A DNA stretch of 45,539 nt from Thermoplasmata archaeon (GTDB taxonomy: Archaea; Thermoplasmatota; Thermoplasmata; RBG-16-68-12). Of the stretch, positions 25,683 to 35,181 are shown piece by piece. The notes beneath the pieces are model-generated. The model saw only the letters and a list, made by a program, of their open reading frames with translations, was not told the origin of the DNA and did not search any database. Positions within the stretch are counted from its first letter, which is position 1; each line of letters opens with the position of its first letter. Made by a program: the position numbers and the translations under genes. The stretch covers positions 1 through 45,539 of the forward strand of contig DASWDU010000008.1 in assembly GCA_036395115.1 (NCBI GenBank). The letters run 5' to 3'.

Positions 25683-25704
25683 CCCCGCGACGATTGACGT
25701 GCGC

Positions 25705-25714
25705 GGTATATATC
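25705..25714 (-). promoter_or_regulatory. TATA box for coaBC-pantoate kinase
   Basis: On the minus strand this reads GATATATACC. It is the clearest promoter in the divergent coaBC/folC intergenic region and predicts a transcript start near 25683, directly at the ATG 25682. Confidence 0.7.
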
Positions 25715-25800
25715 TGTCGTCCTCCCTCGGCAAATCGCGACGAAGCTCGGCCCGCGCGCCAAGGTTTAACCCGCAACGTCCGTTAGCCCGTCCGCCTCCG

Positions 25801-27087
25801 ATGGACTACCAAACGACGCTGGAACATCTGTACCGCTTGGAGCGGTTCGGCATCAAACTGGGCTTGGACAACATCCGCCGGTTGCTCTCCCTTCTCGGCG
25901 ATCCCCATCGGGACCTGAGGGCCCTCCACGTGACCGGTACGAACGGCAAAGGCTCGGTCTGCGCGTACGCCGCCTCCGCCCTCCGGGCCGCCGGGTACCG
26001 AGTCGGACTGTACACATCGCCCCACTTGATTCGCTTCAACGAGCGGATCCGGATCGACGGCGAGCCGATTTCCGACGACGACGTTCTCCGGCTCTGGTCC
26101 GGGATGCAACCCGCGATTCAAGCGATGACGGCGGCGCGGCGGATCGACCATCCGACGTTCTTCGAGGTCACGACCGCGATGGCGTTCCAGTACTTCCGGG
26201 AACAGCGGGTCGACATCGCGGTCATCGAGGTCGGCATGGGCGGTCGCATGGATGCGACGAACGTGGTCGACGGGCTCGTCTCCGTCGTAACGCGGGTCGA
26301 CCTCGAGCACACGGACCATCTGGGGAAGAGCGTCGAGCGGATCGCCCGGGAGAAGGCGGGGATCATCAAGGCGTCCTCGCGCGCGGTTACGGTGGACCAG
26401 CCGGCGCTCTCCGTCATCGAGGCACGGTGTCGAGAGGTGCACGCGCCCCTGTGCGTGGTGGGCCGCGACGTGCGGTTCGAGCGGCGTGCGGTGGGCCTGC
26501 GGGGACAAACGGTCGCGGTCCGAGCGGCGTCCGGCTCGACAGAGGTCCACACCCCCCTCCTCGGGCCGTTCCAGGCGGAGAACGTCGCGGTCGGCATCGC
26601 GGCCCTCGCGGAACTCCGGACCGTCGGTTTTCAGATTCCGGATGAGGCGATCCGCACGGGCTTCGCCGGGGTGCGCTGGGCCGCGCGGCTCGAGGTGGTC
26701 CGCGAGCGTCCGACCGTCCTCGTGGACGGAGCCCACAACGGGCCTGCCGCGGTCGCCCTCGCGGCCGCCGTGCGGGAAATCTTCCCGGACCGCAAGGCGA
26801 TCCTCGTCGCCGGCATCTTGAATGACAAGGATCTGAGAGCGATGGCCGCCGCCCTCGGCCCCATCGCCGAGCGGGTCTACGCCTGCCGACCGAAGACCCA
26901 TCGCGCGTTCGACCCGGCGGAGGTGGCGGCCGCCTTCCGGCCGTTTGCGGAGGCGGTCGAGGTTCCCGCCGTCCGAGGGGCCATCGATGCCGCGATTGCG
27001 GGAGCAGGGCCGGAGGGCATCGTCTTGATCACCGGATCCATCTACACGGCGGGAGAGGCCCTTGACCACCTCGGCGTCCGCCCGTGA
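25801..27087 (+). CDS. folC: Folylpolyglutamate/dihydrofolate synthase-type Mur ligase
   Basis: FolC ligates glutamate to folate or tetrahydropterin-type cofactors, using ATP. Motifs: ATP loop HVTGTNGKGSVCAYAASAL, TSPHLIRFNERI, IEVGMGGRMDATNVV, the carbamylated-lysine region AREKAGIIK and DGAHNGPAA in the C-terminal domain. The 428 residues from ATG at 25801 match the family. A weak TATA-like GGTTTAAC at 25763-25770 could be its promoter, divergent from coaBC. The 3' end overlaps nth by 26 nt. In archaea using modified folates or methanopterin the exact substrate may differ. Confidence 0.9.
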   Translation: MDYQTTLEHLYRLERFGIKLGLDNIRRLLSLLGDPHRDLRALHVTGTNGKGSVCAYAASALRAAGYRVGLYTSPHLIRFNERIRIDGEPISDDDVLRLWSGMQPAIQAMTAARRIDHPTFFEVTTAMAFQYFREQRVDIAVIEVGMGGRMDATNVVDGLVSVVTRVDLEHTDHLGKSVERIAREKAGIIKASSRAVTVDQPALSVIEARCREVHAPLCVVGRDVRFERRAVGLRGQTVAVRAASGSTEVHTPLLGPFQAENVAVGIAALAELRTVGFQIPDEAIRTGFAGVRWAARLEVVRERPTVLVDGAHNGPAAVALAAAVREIFPDRKAILVAGILNDKDLRAMAAALGPIAERVYACRPKTHRAFDPAEVAAAFRPFAEAVEVPAVRGAIDAAIAGAGPEGIVLITGSIYTAGEALDHLGVRP

Positions 27088-27793
27088 CCGGATCGACTTC
27101 ATCATCCGGGATCTCTCCCGCCGGTACCTGCCCGGAGGGAGCCTTCACGACGGCGAAACGGCCCTCGCGAAGATCGTCACCGAAACCGAGGATCCGTTCC
27201 TCGTGTTGATCTCGACGATCCTCTCACAGCGGACGAGGGACGAGATGACCGAGCGCGCGTCGCGGCAGCTGTTCGCGAAGTACAAGACGCCCGAAGCGAT
27301 CGCCGCCGCCGATGTCGCGGACTTGGAACGCCTCATCAAACCGGTCGGGTTCTACCGTCAGAAGGCGCTCCAGATTCGGAACGTCAGCGGCGTCCTCCTC
27401 GAACGGCACGGCGGCCGTGTGCCGCGGACGTACGAAGAGCTGATCGAGCTCCCGCAGGTCGGCCCGAAGACGGCGAACTGCGTCCTCGTCTACGGTTTCG
27501 GCGAGCCCCGCATCCCGACGGACACGCACGTTCACCGGGTCAGCAACCGACTCGGGCTCGTGCGCACGCGAGCTCCGGAGCAGACGGAGCGACGGCTCAT
27601 GCGGACCGTGCCGAAAGAATATTGGCTCCACATCAACGAGCTCTTCATCCGATTCGGCAAGGACATCTGCCGGCCAATCGGCCCGCGGTGTCCCGAGTGT
27701 TCATTCACGAGATTCTGCCGCCATTATCCGCGGACGAAATGGGCGAAGGCGGTCAAGCGAGCGCGTCGGCATCCGCAAGTTCATCGCGCCTGA
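27062..27793 (+). CDS. nth: Endonuclease III-type DNA glycosylase/AP lyase
   Basis: The enzyme removes oxidised pyrimidines and cuts at abasic sites in base-excision repair. The helix-hairpin-helix LPQVGPKTANCVLVYGF carries the catalytic lysine and the GPD-loop region TDTHVHRVSNRLG carries the catalytic aspartate. The C-terminus has the 4Fe-4S pattern Cys-x6-Cys-x2-Cys-x5-Cys (CRPIGPRCPECSFTRFC). At 243 residues it is slightly longer than E. coli Nth. The start is TTG at 27062, supported by GGGAGAGG just upstream and by the absence of an in-frame ATG or GTG nearby. It overlaps folC by 26 nt, implying co-translation. Confidence 0.92.
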   Translation: MTTSASARDRIDFIIRDLSRRYLPGGSLHDGETALAKIVTETEDPFLVLISTILSQRTRDEMTERASRQLFAKYKTPEAIAAADVADLERLIKPVGFYRQKALQIRNVSGVLLERHGGRVPRTYEELIELPQVGPKTANCVLVYGFGEPRIPTDTHVHRVSNRLGLVRTRAPEQTERRLMRTVPKEYWLHINELFIRFGKDICRPIGPRCPECSFTRFCRHYPRTKWAKAVKRARRHPQVHRA

Positions 27794-27840
27794 TGCGCTT
27801 CCCGATCCATGATCGACGCGGCAGAGCGAGGGAAGGCACC

Positions 27841-27966
27841 CCCGCGCCGCATCCCCCGGGCGTGGGATACGAAGGCAGCTTGGCCCATGCGCCGAACGAG
27901 CACATCCGCCTCGACGATGCCCGCCGGGCCATGAAAGCAGCGGCCGGCATGATCCTGGCGCTCTGA
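27841..27966 (+). pseudogene. C-terminal remnant of an M20-family peptidase
   Basis: The frame encodes GVGYEGSLAHAPNEHIRLDD followed by ARRAMKAAAGMILAL and a stop. This matches the conserved C-terminal end of M20 peptidases (DapE, ArgE and dipeptidase type), where AHAPNE contributes a metal-site His and Glu. Upstream in this frame the DNA is nth, so only about 41 codons remain and the catalytic domain is gone. It lies directly before a dipeptide-epimerase-like enzyme, a natural partner for a dipeptidase. I read it as a gene relic left by a deletion; short chance similarity is the alternative. Confidence 0.5.
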
Positions 27967-28053
27967 GCGTCCTCTGCCGCTCGACGGGGCTTCGTATTCA
28001 GGGACGCGAATCGTGCGAGCACCTTGATATTCGCCTCGTCCGTTCGGGGCCGC

Positions 28054-29106
28054 GTGCGAATCGACCTCATCGAATTCCTCCCGATGACGCTCCAGCGTAA
28101 GGAGACGTTCACAATCGCGCGCGGTTCGTCCGCGATCTCCGAGCTCGTGTTCCTCTCCGTCCACTCGGGCAACCGGGTCGGCCAAGGCTGTGCCGCGCCG
28201 ACGGACGTGACGCGGGAGAACATCCACTCCGCCTTGAACGCGATGCAGACGTTCGCCCGCTCCCTGATGGGCCTCGAGTTCGACCGCCCTGCCCAGATTC
28301 GCGATTGGGCGGACCGCGCTATCGCGGGGATGCCGAGCGCGAAGGCGGCGCTGGACATCGCCCTCCACGATCTCGCGGCCCAGGAAGCCCGGAAGCCGCT
28401 CCACGTATACCTTGGCGCGAAGCGGGACCGGATGCGGACCGACATGACGATCGGCATCATGGACACGGCATCGGCGGTCGCGCGCGCGGAACGCTGGGTC
28501 GGCGCCGGATTCCAGGCGCTGAAGATCAAGGTGGGTCGGGACTGGAAGGACGACGTGAAACGAGTGAAGGCGATGCGCAAAGCGGTCGGGCCGGAAGTCG
28601 AATTCCGGGTCGACGCCAACCAAGGGTACTCCTGGAACGACGCCCTCGCGTTCGCGCGGCACGTCCGGGGGGAGGGGGTCGTGGTCTTGGAGCAGCCGGT
28701 CCCCGTAGGCGACTGGGAAGGGATGCGCGCAGTGACGGAGTCCTCGCCGATCCCAATCATGGCGGACGAGATGGTGCTCACGGCGGAAGACGCGAAGAAA
28801 CTCCGGTGGGCGAACGCAGCGCGTGCGGTGAACCTGAAGCTGATGAAGCACGGCGGAATCGTGCCGACGGGGGAGGTGAACACGATCTGCGAGTCCGCGG
28901 GATACCCCACGATGGTCGGATGCATGGGGGAGCCGCAGCTGTCCATCGCCGCAGGGTTGGCGTTCGCCCTCGCGAACAAGAACGTCCGGATGATCGACCT
29001 CGACTCCCACTTCAACCTCGCGGGGGATCCGTCGTCCGGACTGCGGTTCGAGAACGGGGATCTCGTCGCGCCCGTCCGGCCTGGGTTGGGCATGACGCTC
29101 TCGTGA
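28054..29106 (+). CDS. Enolase-superfamily (muconate-lactonizing subgroup) enzyme, dipeptide epimerase-like
   Basis: The 350-residue protein has the enolase-superfamily capping domain and barrel. Catalytic signatures are the KxK motif in FQALKIKVGRDW, metal-binding aspartate in RVDANQGYSW, glutamate in VVLEQPVP, the third metal ligand in IMADEMVL, and the second acid/base lysine in NLKLMKHGGI. This pattern matches dipeptide epimerases (L-Ala-D/L-Glu type) and related N-acylamino-acid racemases and o-succinylbenzoate synthases; motif reading alone does not fix the substrate. GTG at 28054 gives a standard N-terminus (VRIDLIEF); TTG at 28024 is an alternative. It ends seven bases from the convergent gyrA stop. 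Confidence 0.85.
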   Translation: MRIDLIEFLPMTLQRKETFTIARGSSAISELVFLSVHSGNRVGQGCAAPTDVTRENIHSALNAMQTFARSLMGLEFDRPAQIRDWADRAIAGMPSAKAALDIALHDLAAQEARKPLHVYLGAKRDRMRTDMTIGIMDTASAVARAERWVGAGFQALKIKVGRDWKDDVKRVKAMRKAVGPEVEFRVDANQGYSWNDALAFARHVRGEGVVVLEQPVPVGDWEGMRAVTESSPIPIMADEMVLTAEDAKKLRWANAARAVNLKLMKHGGIVPTGEVNTICESAGYPTMVGCMGEPQLSIAAGLAFALANKNVRMIDLDSHFNLAGDPSSGLRFENGDLVAPVRPGLGMTLS

Positions 29107-29113
29107 CGCAGCC

Positions 29114-32100
29114 CTAAGGATGCGGGGTGTCATCTCGGCCCGGAGGCACAGCGTGAAGGCTCATGGACGTCGCTTCCGCCGCGCTCTCCTTCGCGAGGTG
29201 CGCGACCGCGACAACTTCATCGCCCTCCTCCAATCGGATGAGAAGTACCCCGCTCGCATTCCGCCCCTGCTCGCTCACCCTGTCCGTCTCGCAGCGGATG
29301 GCCATGCCCTTCTTCGTGGACGCGAGAAGTTCGTCCCCCGAAGAGATCGTCAGCGCGTCGACGATCGGCCCGGTCTTTCCGGTGACCCTCATCGCGATCA
29401 CCCCGAGCCCGGCGCGCGAGCGCGTGCGGAACCCCTTACTGGTCTCCGGATCGTACCTCATCCCGGTTCGCTTCGCATACCCGTTCGCGCTCACCGTCAG
29501 CAGGTGGCCCTCGTCCCTCGCGACGACCATCGCGACCACGCGGTCGCCTTCCTTTAGCTTGACGCCCCTCACGCCGATGGAATTCCTACTGACGTCCCGG
29601 ACGTGCATCACGGGGAACCGGACGGCTCTCCCACCGCTCTTGACGACCACCAACTCGTCCGGGGCCTTTACTTTCAGGACGTCGACGACCTCGTCTCCCT
29701 CGCGCAATCGGATTGCCTTGATCCCGCTGACGAGCGGACGCCCATAGCTGGAGAGGACCGTCCTCTTCACGATGCCTTGCCGCGTCGCGAACACGAGGAA
29801 CTCGTCCGCCGAAAAGTCTCGCACAGGGATCATCGCGCTGATCGATTCCCCCGGATGGAGCCGTTCAAGCATGTTCACGATCGGCTTGCCGCGGCTGTAC
29901 CTCGAACCCTTCGGGATTCGGAATGCCTTCAGCCAGAACACCTTTCCCGCGGTCGTGAAGCACAGCAGGGAGTCATGGGTGCTCGCGACAAACGCGTCGA
30001 CGACGAAGTCCTCGTCTTTGGTCTGGATTCCGATCGTCCCCTTCCCGGCGCGGCCCTGCAACCGGTATTCGGACGGCGGAAGCCGCTTGACATAGTGACT
30101 GTTCGTGATGACGATGACGTTGTCCTCCTCGGGAATCAGGTCCTCGACTTCCATCTCCGCGGCTTGGACCTCGACGGTCGTGCGGCGTTCGTCGCCGAAC
30201 TTCTCCTTCATCTCGAGCAACTCGGCCTTGATGATCTCCAAGATTCGCTGCCGGCTCGCGAGGATGGCCTCGAGGTCCTCGATCTTGGCGTTCAGGTCCC
30301 GCTGCTCCTGCCGCAGCTTCTCGATTTCGAGGCCCGTGAGCTGCCGCAAGGTCATCGCGAGGATTGCATTCGCTTGAGCCTCGCTCAGGAGGTAGCGGCT
30401 CATGAGGCCGCCTCGGGCCTCCTCGACAGTGCGGCTGTGACGGATGAGTCGGATCACCTCGTCGAGGTGGTCGACGGCGGTGATCAGCCCCTCGACGATA
30501 TGTAGTCGCTCGCGCGCCTTCCGGAGGTCGCACTCCGTCCTCCGACGGACCATGAGCATGCGATGGTCGAGGTAGACCTGGAGTTCCTCCCGCAGGGAGA
30601 GGTACTTTGGCTTCCCGTCGACGAGGGCGAGGTTGATCACGCCGAACGTGGACTCCATCTGGGTGTGGTGGTAGAGCTGGTTCAGGACGACATCCTCGAG
30701 CGCGTCCCGCTTGAGCTCGAGGACGATCCGCATCCCATCCCGGTCGCTCTCGTCCCGCAGGTCCGTGACGCCCTCGATCTTTCTCGACTTGACGAGCAGG
30801 GCGATTGACTCGACCAGCGCGGACTTATCCACCATGTAGGGGATCTCGGTAATCACGATTCGGGCCTTGTCGCGGCCCGCTTCCTCGAAGTGCGCCTTCG
30901 CCCGGATCGAGATGAGCCCGCGGCCGCTGGTGTATGCGTCCGTGACCCCGCCGACCCCGTAGAGGATCCCACCCGTCGGGAAATCGGGTCCGCGGATGGG
31001 ACCCGTCTCGGGATTGTACAGGTCCACGAGGTCGGCCTGCGGGTTTCCGATCAGGACGATCAAGGCGTCGACGACCTCATTCAGGTTGTGAGGCGGCATG
31101 TTCGTCGCCATCCCGACCGCAATCCCGCTCGAGCCGTTGACGAGCAGGTTCGGGAACTTCGACGGCAGGACGAGCGGTTCCTTCAGCGTCCCGTCAAAGT
31201 TGTCCATCCACTCGACGGTGTCCTTCTCGATGTCCTCGAGCATCGCCTCGGCGGTCTTCGCGAGACGGCACTCCGTGTACCGCATCGCGGCGGGCTCGTC
31301 CTCTGTGCTGCCCCAGTTTCCTTGGCCGTCGATCAGGGGGTAGTGAAGGGAGAAGTCTTGGACCATCCGGGCGAGCGCGTCGTAGACGGCGAGGTCGCCG
31401 TGGGGGTGGAACTTACCAAGGCAATTGTGGACGACCATCCCGTTTGCCACGAAGTTGTGGTCTCCGCTGATCGAGAGGTCGTAAGTAGGCTCGGATGGCG
31501 CTCGTCGCACGGACCGAACTCTTGCGAACCGAAGTTGTGCGACATCAATGAAAAAAAGCTTGTCGGCGAGAGGTGAGCCGATGTTCAAGAGTTTCGAACG
31601 CACCCCCCATTCGGTGACCTGACGGAGGTGCAGCGGCATCAGATCTAGGGTCGACGAGTACCGGATCTTGGTCCCGCCTGGCCAGGCGATCCCCTGTCGG
31701 AATTTTCTCCCAGAAATGTCGAGATACCACCCAGATCCCAGGTGCGCACGGCTAAGCTCGCCGAAGAGCACGTCGGATCCATAGGGAAGGATGTCTGAGG
31801 ATTGTGGCAGGCGACGAACAGGACGCGGTAACTTCGCCGCTCGTATGCGTCGACTCTCCTTCGCCAAGTCTAGCTCTTCGACGAACGCTCCAGCCTCATC
31901 TCCGGTGATTTCCAGGTAATGGAAGCCCTGGCGAGCGCGGACCTTTCGTCCGTTGACCCAGCTCGCCCTTCGCCCGCTGGGACGCGTATAATATCTCTTT
32001 GCGTGGAAACCAAGGTGGTGCAGGAGAACTTGAAGTCGATCAATGAGCTCGCTCGAGACAGATCCATAATGGACGACGCGACGGCGTCCAGCGATGGAAC

Positions 32101-33031
32101 CGTCCCCGTCAACGAGTCCGCTCAAGAATCCGAAGGCGACAGCACGCGGGGAACGGAGGATCTCACCTGGGATCGTCTTGGTCGAGGCCTTGAGTCCGTG
32201 AAGCCGAAATGTCCCGACCAAATAAGCGTTCACGGCATCCCGGCTCACACGCAGTACATACAATGTCCGGTAGCCCGAGTTCGCCGGTTTCTTCGTTTCC
32301 ACGGATGGGCGATATCCGAACACCCGCGCGAGGACCGTTTGGACTCTCGCCACAACCTTTTTGTCGGACGAGACGAATCCAACGCGGACTCGCTTGCCTT
32401 CGTGGGAGGCAAAGCCGTCGGACATCAGGACCCCGAGGAGGTAGGCGAAATCGCGGTCGAGGCGCATCTGTTTCCCGTCCCACTCGGGCAGTCTCACTAG
32501 CTCAGTCAGGAAGGTGGGAAATTCGGAACGAAGCACTACCCATTCGCCCGGTCGGAGGTCCTTTGCCTTCCGCCAGGCAAAGGAGAGGTCGGGGTTTACG
32601 ATCCGGAATTCTTGGGATTCCGTCGCCGTATTGTGTAGTTCGTTGTCGAGGGTAATTCGAACGAGAGGGCGCGGCGGCATCGTGTATAGCTCTGTGACTG
32701 CTCCTTGTCCGGTTTCAGTGTAGACGACGTCGCCGCGGCGAATATCTTGGATTGGAAGAAGGCCCCGTTCCGTCACGACGAGGGTGCCATGGACAAAGCA
32801 CTCGCCGACCACGCGCGCGGCTTTCTTGTACTGGGACCCTGAACTCATCCCGGCCTCGTTCATCGAGTGGAGGATTCGCCGCTGGACGGGCTTCAATCCA
32901 TCCCGCGCATCAGGCAGGGCGCGTCCGACGATGACTGACATCGCGTAATCGATGTAGGAGCGTTGAAGTTCGTCCTCGATCGGCTGGGGGACGATCCGCC
33001 GCACGGGCTGCGCTTGGTTTTCCTCCGGCAT
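29114..33031 (-). CDS. gyrA: DNA gyrase subunit A precursor, intein-containing
   Basis: GyrA cuts and religates DNA in the A2B2 gyrase, which introduces negative supercoils. The precursor has 1305 residues: N-extein 1-77, intein 78-536 and C-extein 537-1305, giving a spliced protein of about 846 residues, normal for GyrA. The exteins join as ARVVGE + CLGKFHPHGD, the conserved HPHGD region. The active-site tyrosine in PAAMRYTECRL lies in the C-extein and is uninterrupted. C-terminal beta-pinwheel repeats (for example GYAKRTGMRY) are present. It lies 7 nt downstream of gyrB on the minus strand. Gyrase in euryarchaea is generally taken to be of bacterial origin. Confidence 0.95.
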   Translation of the reverse strand: MPEENQAQPVRRIVPQPIEDELQRSYIDYAMSVIVGRALPDARDGLKPVQRRILHSMNEAGMSSGSQYKKAARVVGECFVHGTLVVTERGLLPIQDIRRGDVVYTETGQGAVTELYTMPPRPLVRITLDNELHNTATESQEFRIVNPDLSFAWRKAKDLRPGEWVVLRSEFPTFLTELVRLPEWDGKQMRLDRDFAYLLGVLMSDGFASHEGKRVRVGFVSSDKKVVARVQTVLARVFGYRPSVETKKPANSGYRTLYVLRVSRDAVNAYLVGTFRLHGLKASTKTIPGEILRSPRAVAFGFLSGLVDGDGSIAGRRRVVHYGSVSSELIDRLQVLLHHLGFHAKRYYTRPSGRRASWVNGRKVRARQGFHYLEITGDEAGAFVEELDLAKESRRIRAAKLPRPVRRLPQSSDILPYGSDVLFGELSRAHLGSGWYLDISGRKFRQGIAWPGGTKIRYSSTLDLMPLHLRQVTEWGVRSKLLNIGSPLADKLFFIDVAQLRFARVRSVRRAPSEPTYDLSISGDHNFVANGMVVHNCLGKFHPHGDLAVYDALARMVQDFSLHYPLIDGQGNWGSTEDEPAAMRYTECRLAKTAEAMLEDIEKDTVEWMDNFDGTLKEPLVLPSKFPNLLVNGSSGIAVGMATNMPPHNLNEVVDALIVLIGNPQADLVDLYNPETGPIRGPDFPTGGILYGVGGVTDAYTSGRGLISIRAKAHFEEAGRDKARIVITEIPYMVDKSALVESIALLVKSRKIEGVTDLRDESDRDGMRIVLELKRDALEDVVLNQLYHHTQMESTFGVINLALVDGKPKYLSLREELQVYLDHRMLMVRRRTECDLRKARERLHIVEGLITAVDHLDEVIRLIRHSRTVEEARGGLMSRYLLSEAQANAILAMTLRQLTGLEIEKLRQEQRDLNAKIEDLEAILASRQRILEIIKAELLEMKEKFGDERRTTVEVQAAEMEVEDLIPEEDNVIVITNSHYVKRLPPSEYRLQGRAGKGTIGIQTKDEDFVVDAFVASTHDSLLCFTTAGKVFWLKAFRIPKGSRYSRGKPIVNMLERLHPGESISAMIPVRDFSADEFLVFATRQGIVKRTVLSSYGRPLVSGIKAIRLREGDEVVDVLKVKAPDELVVVKSGGRAVRFPVMHVRDVSRNSIGVRGVKLKEGDRVVAMVVARDEGHLLTVSANGYAKRTGMRYDPETSKGFRTRSRAGLGVIAMRVTGKTGPIVDALTISSGDELLASTKKGMAIRCETDRVSEQGRNASGVLLIRLEEGDEVVAVAHLAKESAAEATSMSLHAVPPGRDDTPHP
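31424..32800 (-). mobile_element. GyrA intein with LAGLIDADG homing endonuclease
   Basis: The 459-residue protein-splicing element starts with Cys (CFVHGTLVV) and ends GMVVHN before a +1 Cys. Block A runs from Cys1 through DIRRGDVV; block F/G is YDLSISGDHNFVANGMVVHN. In block B the sequence is TESQEF (intein residues 60-65), so the usual TxxH histidine is Gln (codon CAA at 32614-32612). Two LAGLIDADG motifs, LLGVLMSDGF (about 121-130) and FLSGLVDGDG (about 225-234), keep their acidic residues, so the endonuclease may be active. Base composition and codon use are visibly more AT-rich than the exteins, as expected for a horizontally moving element. Confidence 0.93.
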
Positions 33032-33038
33032 GGTCCAC

Positions 33039-34937
<1,899 letters not shown>

Positions 34938-35017
34938 CTATTTCGCAACCTGTCAGAGCTCGTTCGGATGCCCTCTCGGAGCCCATCCCGGGGGATGCTC
35001 TCAGTATGCGGCGGGGT

Positions 35018-35026
35018 CTTATAAAC
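35018..35026 (-). promoter_or_regulatory. TATA box for gyrB-gyrA
   Basis: On the minus strand this reads GTTTATAAG. It predicts a transcript start near 34996 and a leader of about 60 nt before the gyrB ATG. A second AT-rich element, TTTATATAG at 35091-35099, lies further upstream and can be read as a TATA box on either strand. Confidence 0.65.
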
Positions 35027-35124
35027 ATTCGGAGGCCAGTTTCTATGGAGAAAACGGGCCTCTTCGACGGGTCATTTTTGGGATTGTCGATTTATATAGG
35101 ATAGCACGGTCTTTTTGGACCCTC

Positions 35125-35142
35125 GTTCTCGTCCCTGAGAAC
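35125..35142. terminator. Hairpin downstream of cysS
   Basis: GTTCTC (35125-35130) and GAGAAC (35137-35142) form a perfect 6-bp stem with a 6-nt loop, about 40 nt beyond the cysS stop. It may terminate or stabilise the cysS mRNA; a T-run lies on the plus-strand side only, so the role is uncertain. Confidence 0.3.
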
Positions 35143-35181
35143 GTCGGATGGCGCCGCAAGAACCGGCCTCCCGGACGGGCC

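Noticed and set aside
27753-29093. Two long minus-strand frames opposite the enolase-superfamily gene
   Set aside because: The plus-strand gene has full catalytic motifs; the antisense frames have shadow composition.
29114-33031. Frameshifted or chimeric gyrA because of its 1305-residue length
   Set aside because: The extra 459 residues have intein terminal motifs and two LAGLIDADG motifs, and the exteins join into a normal GyrA.
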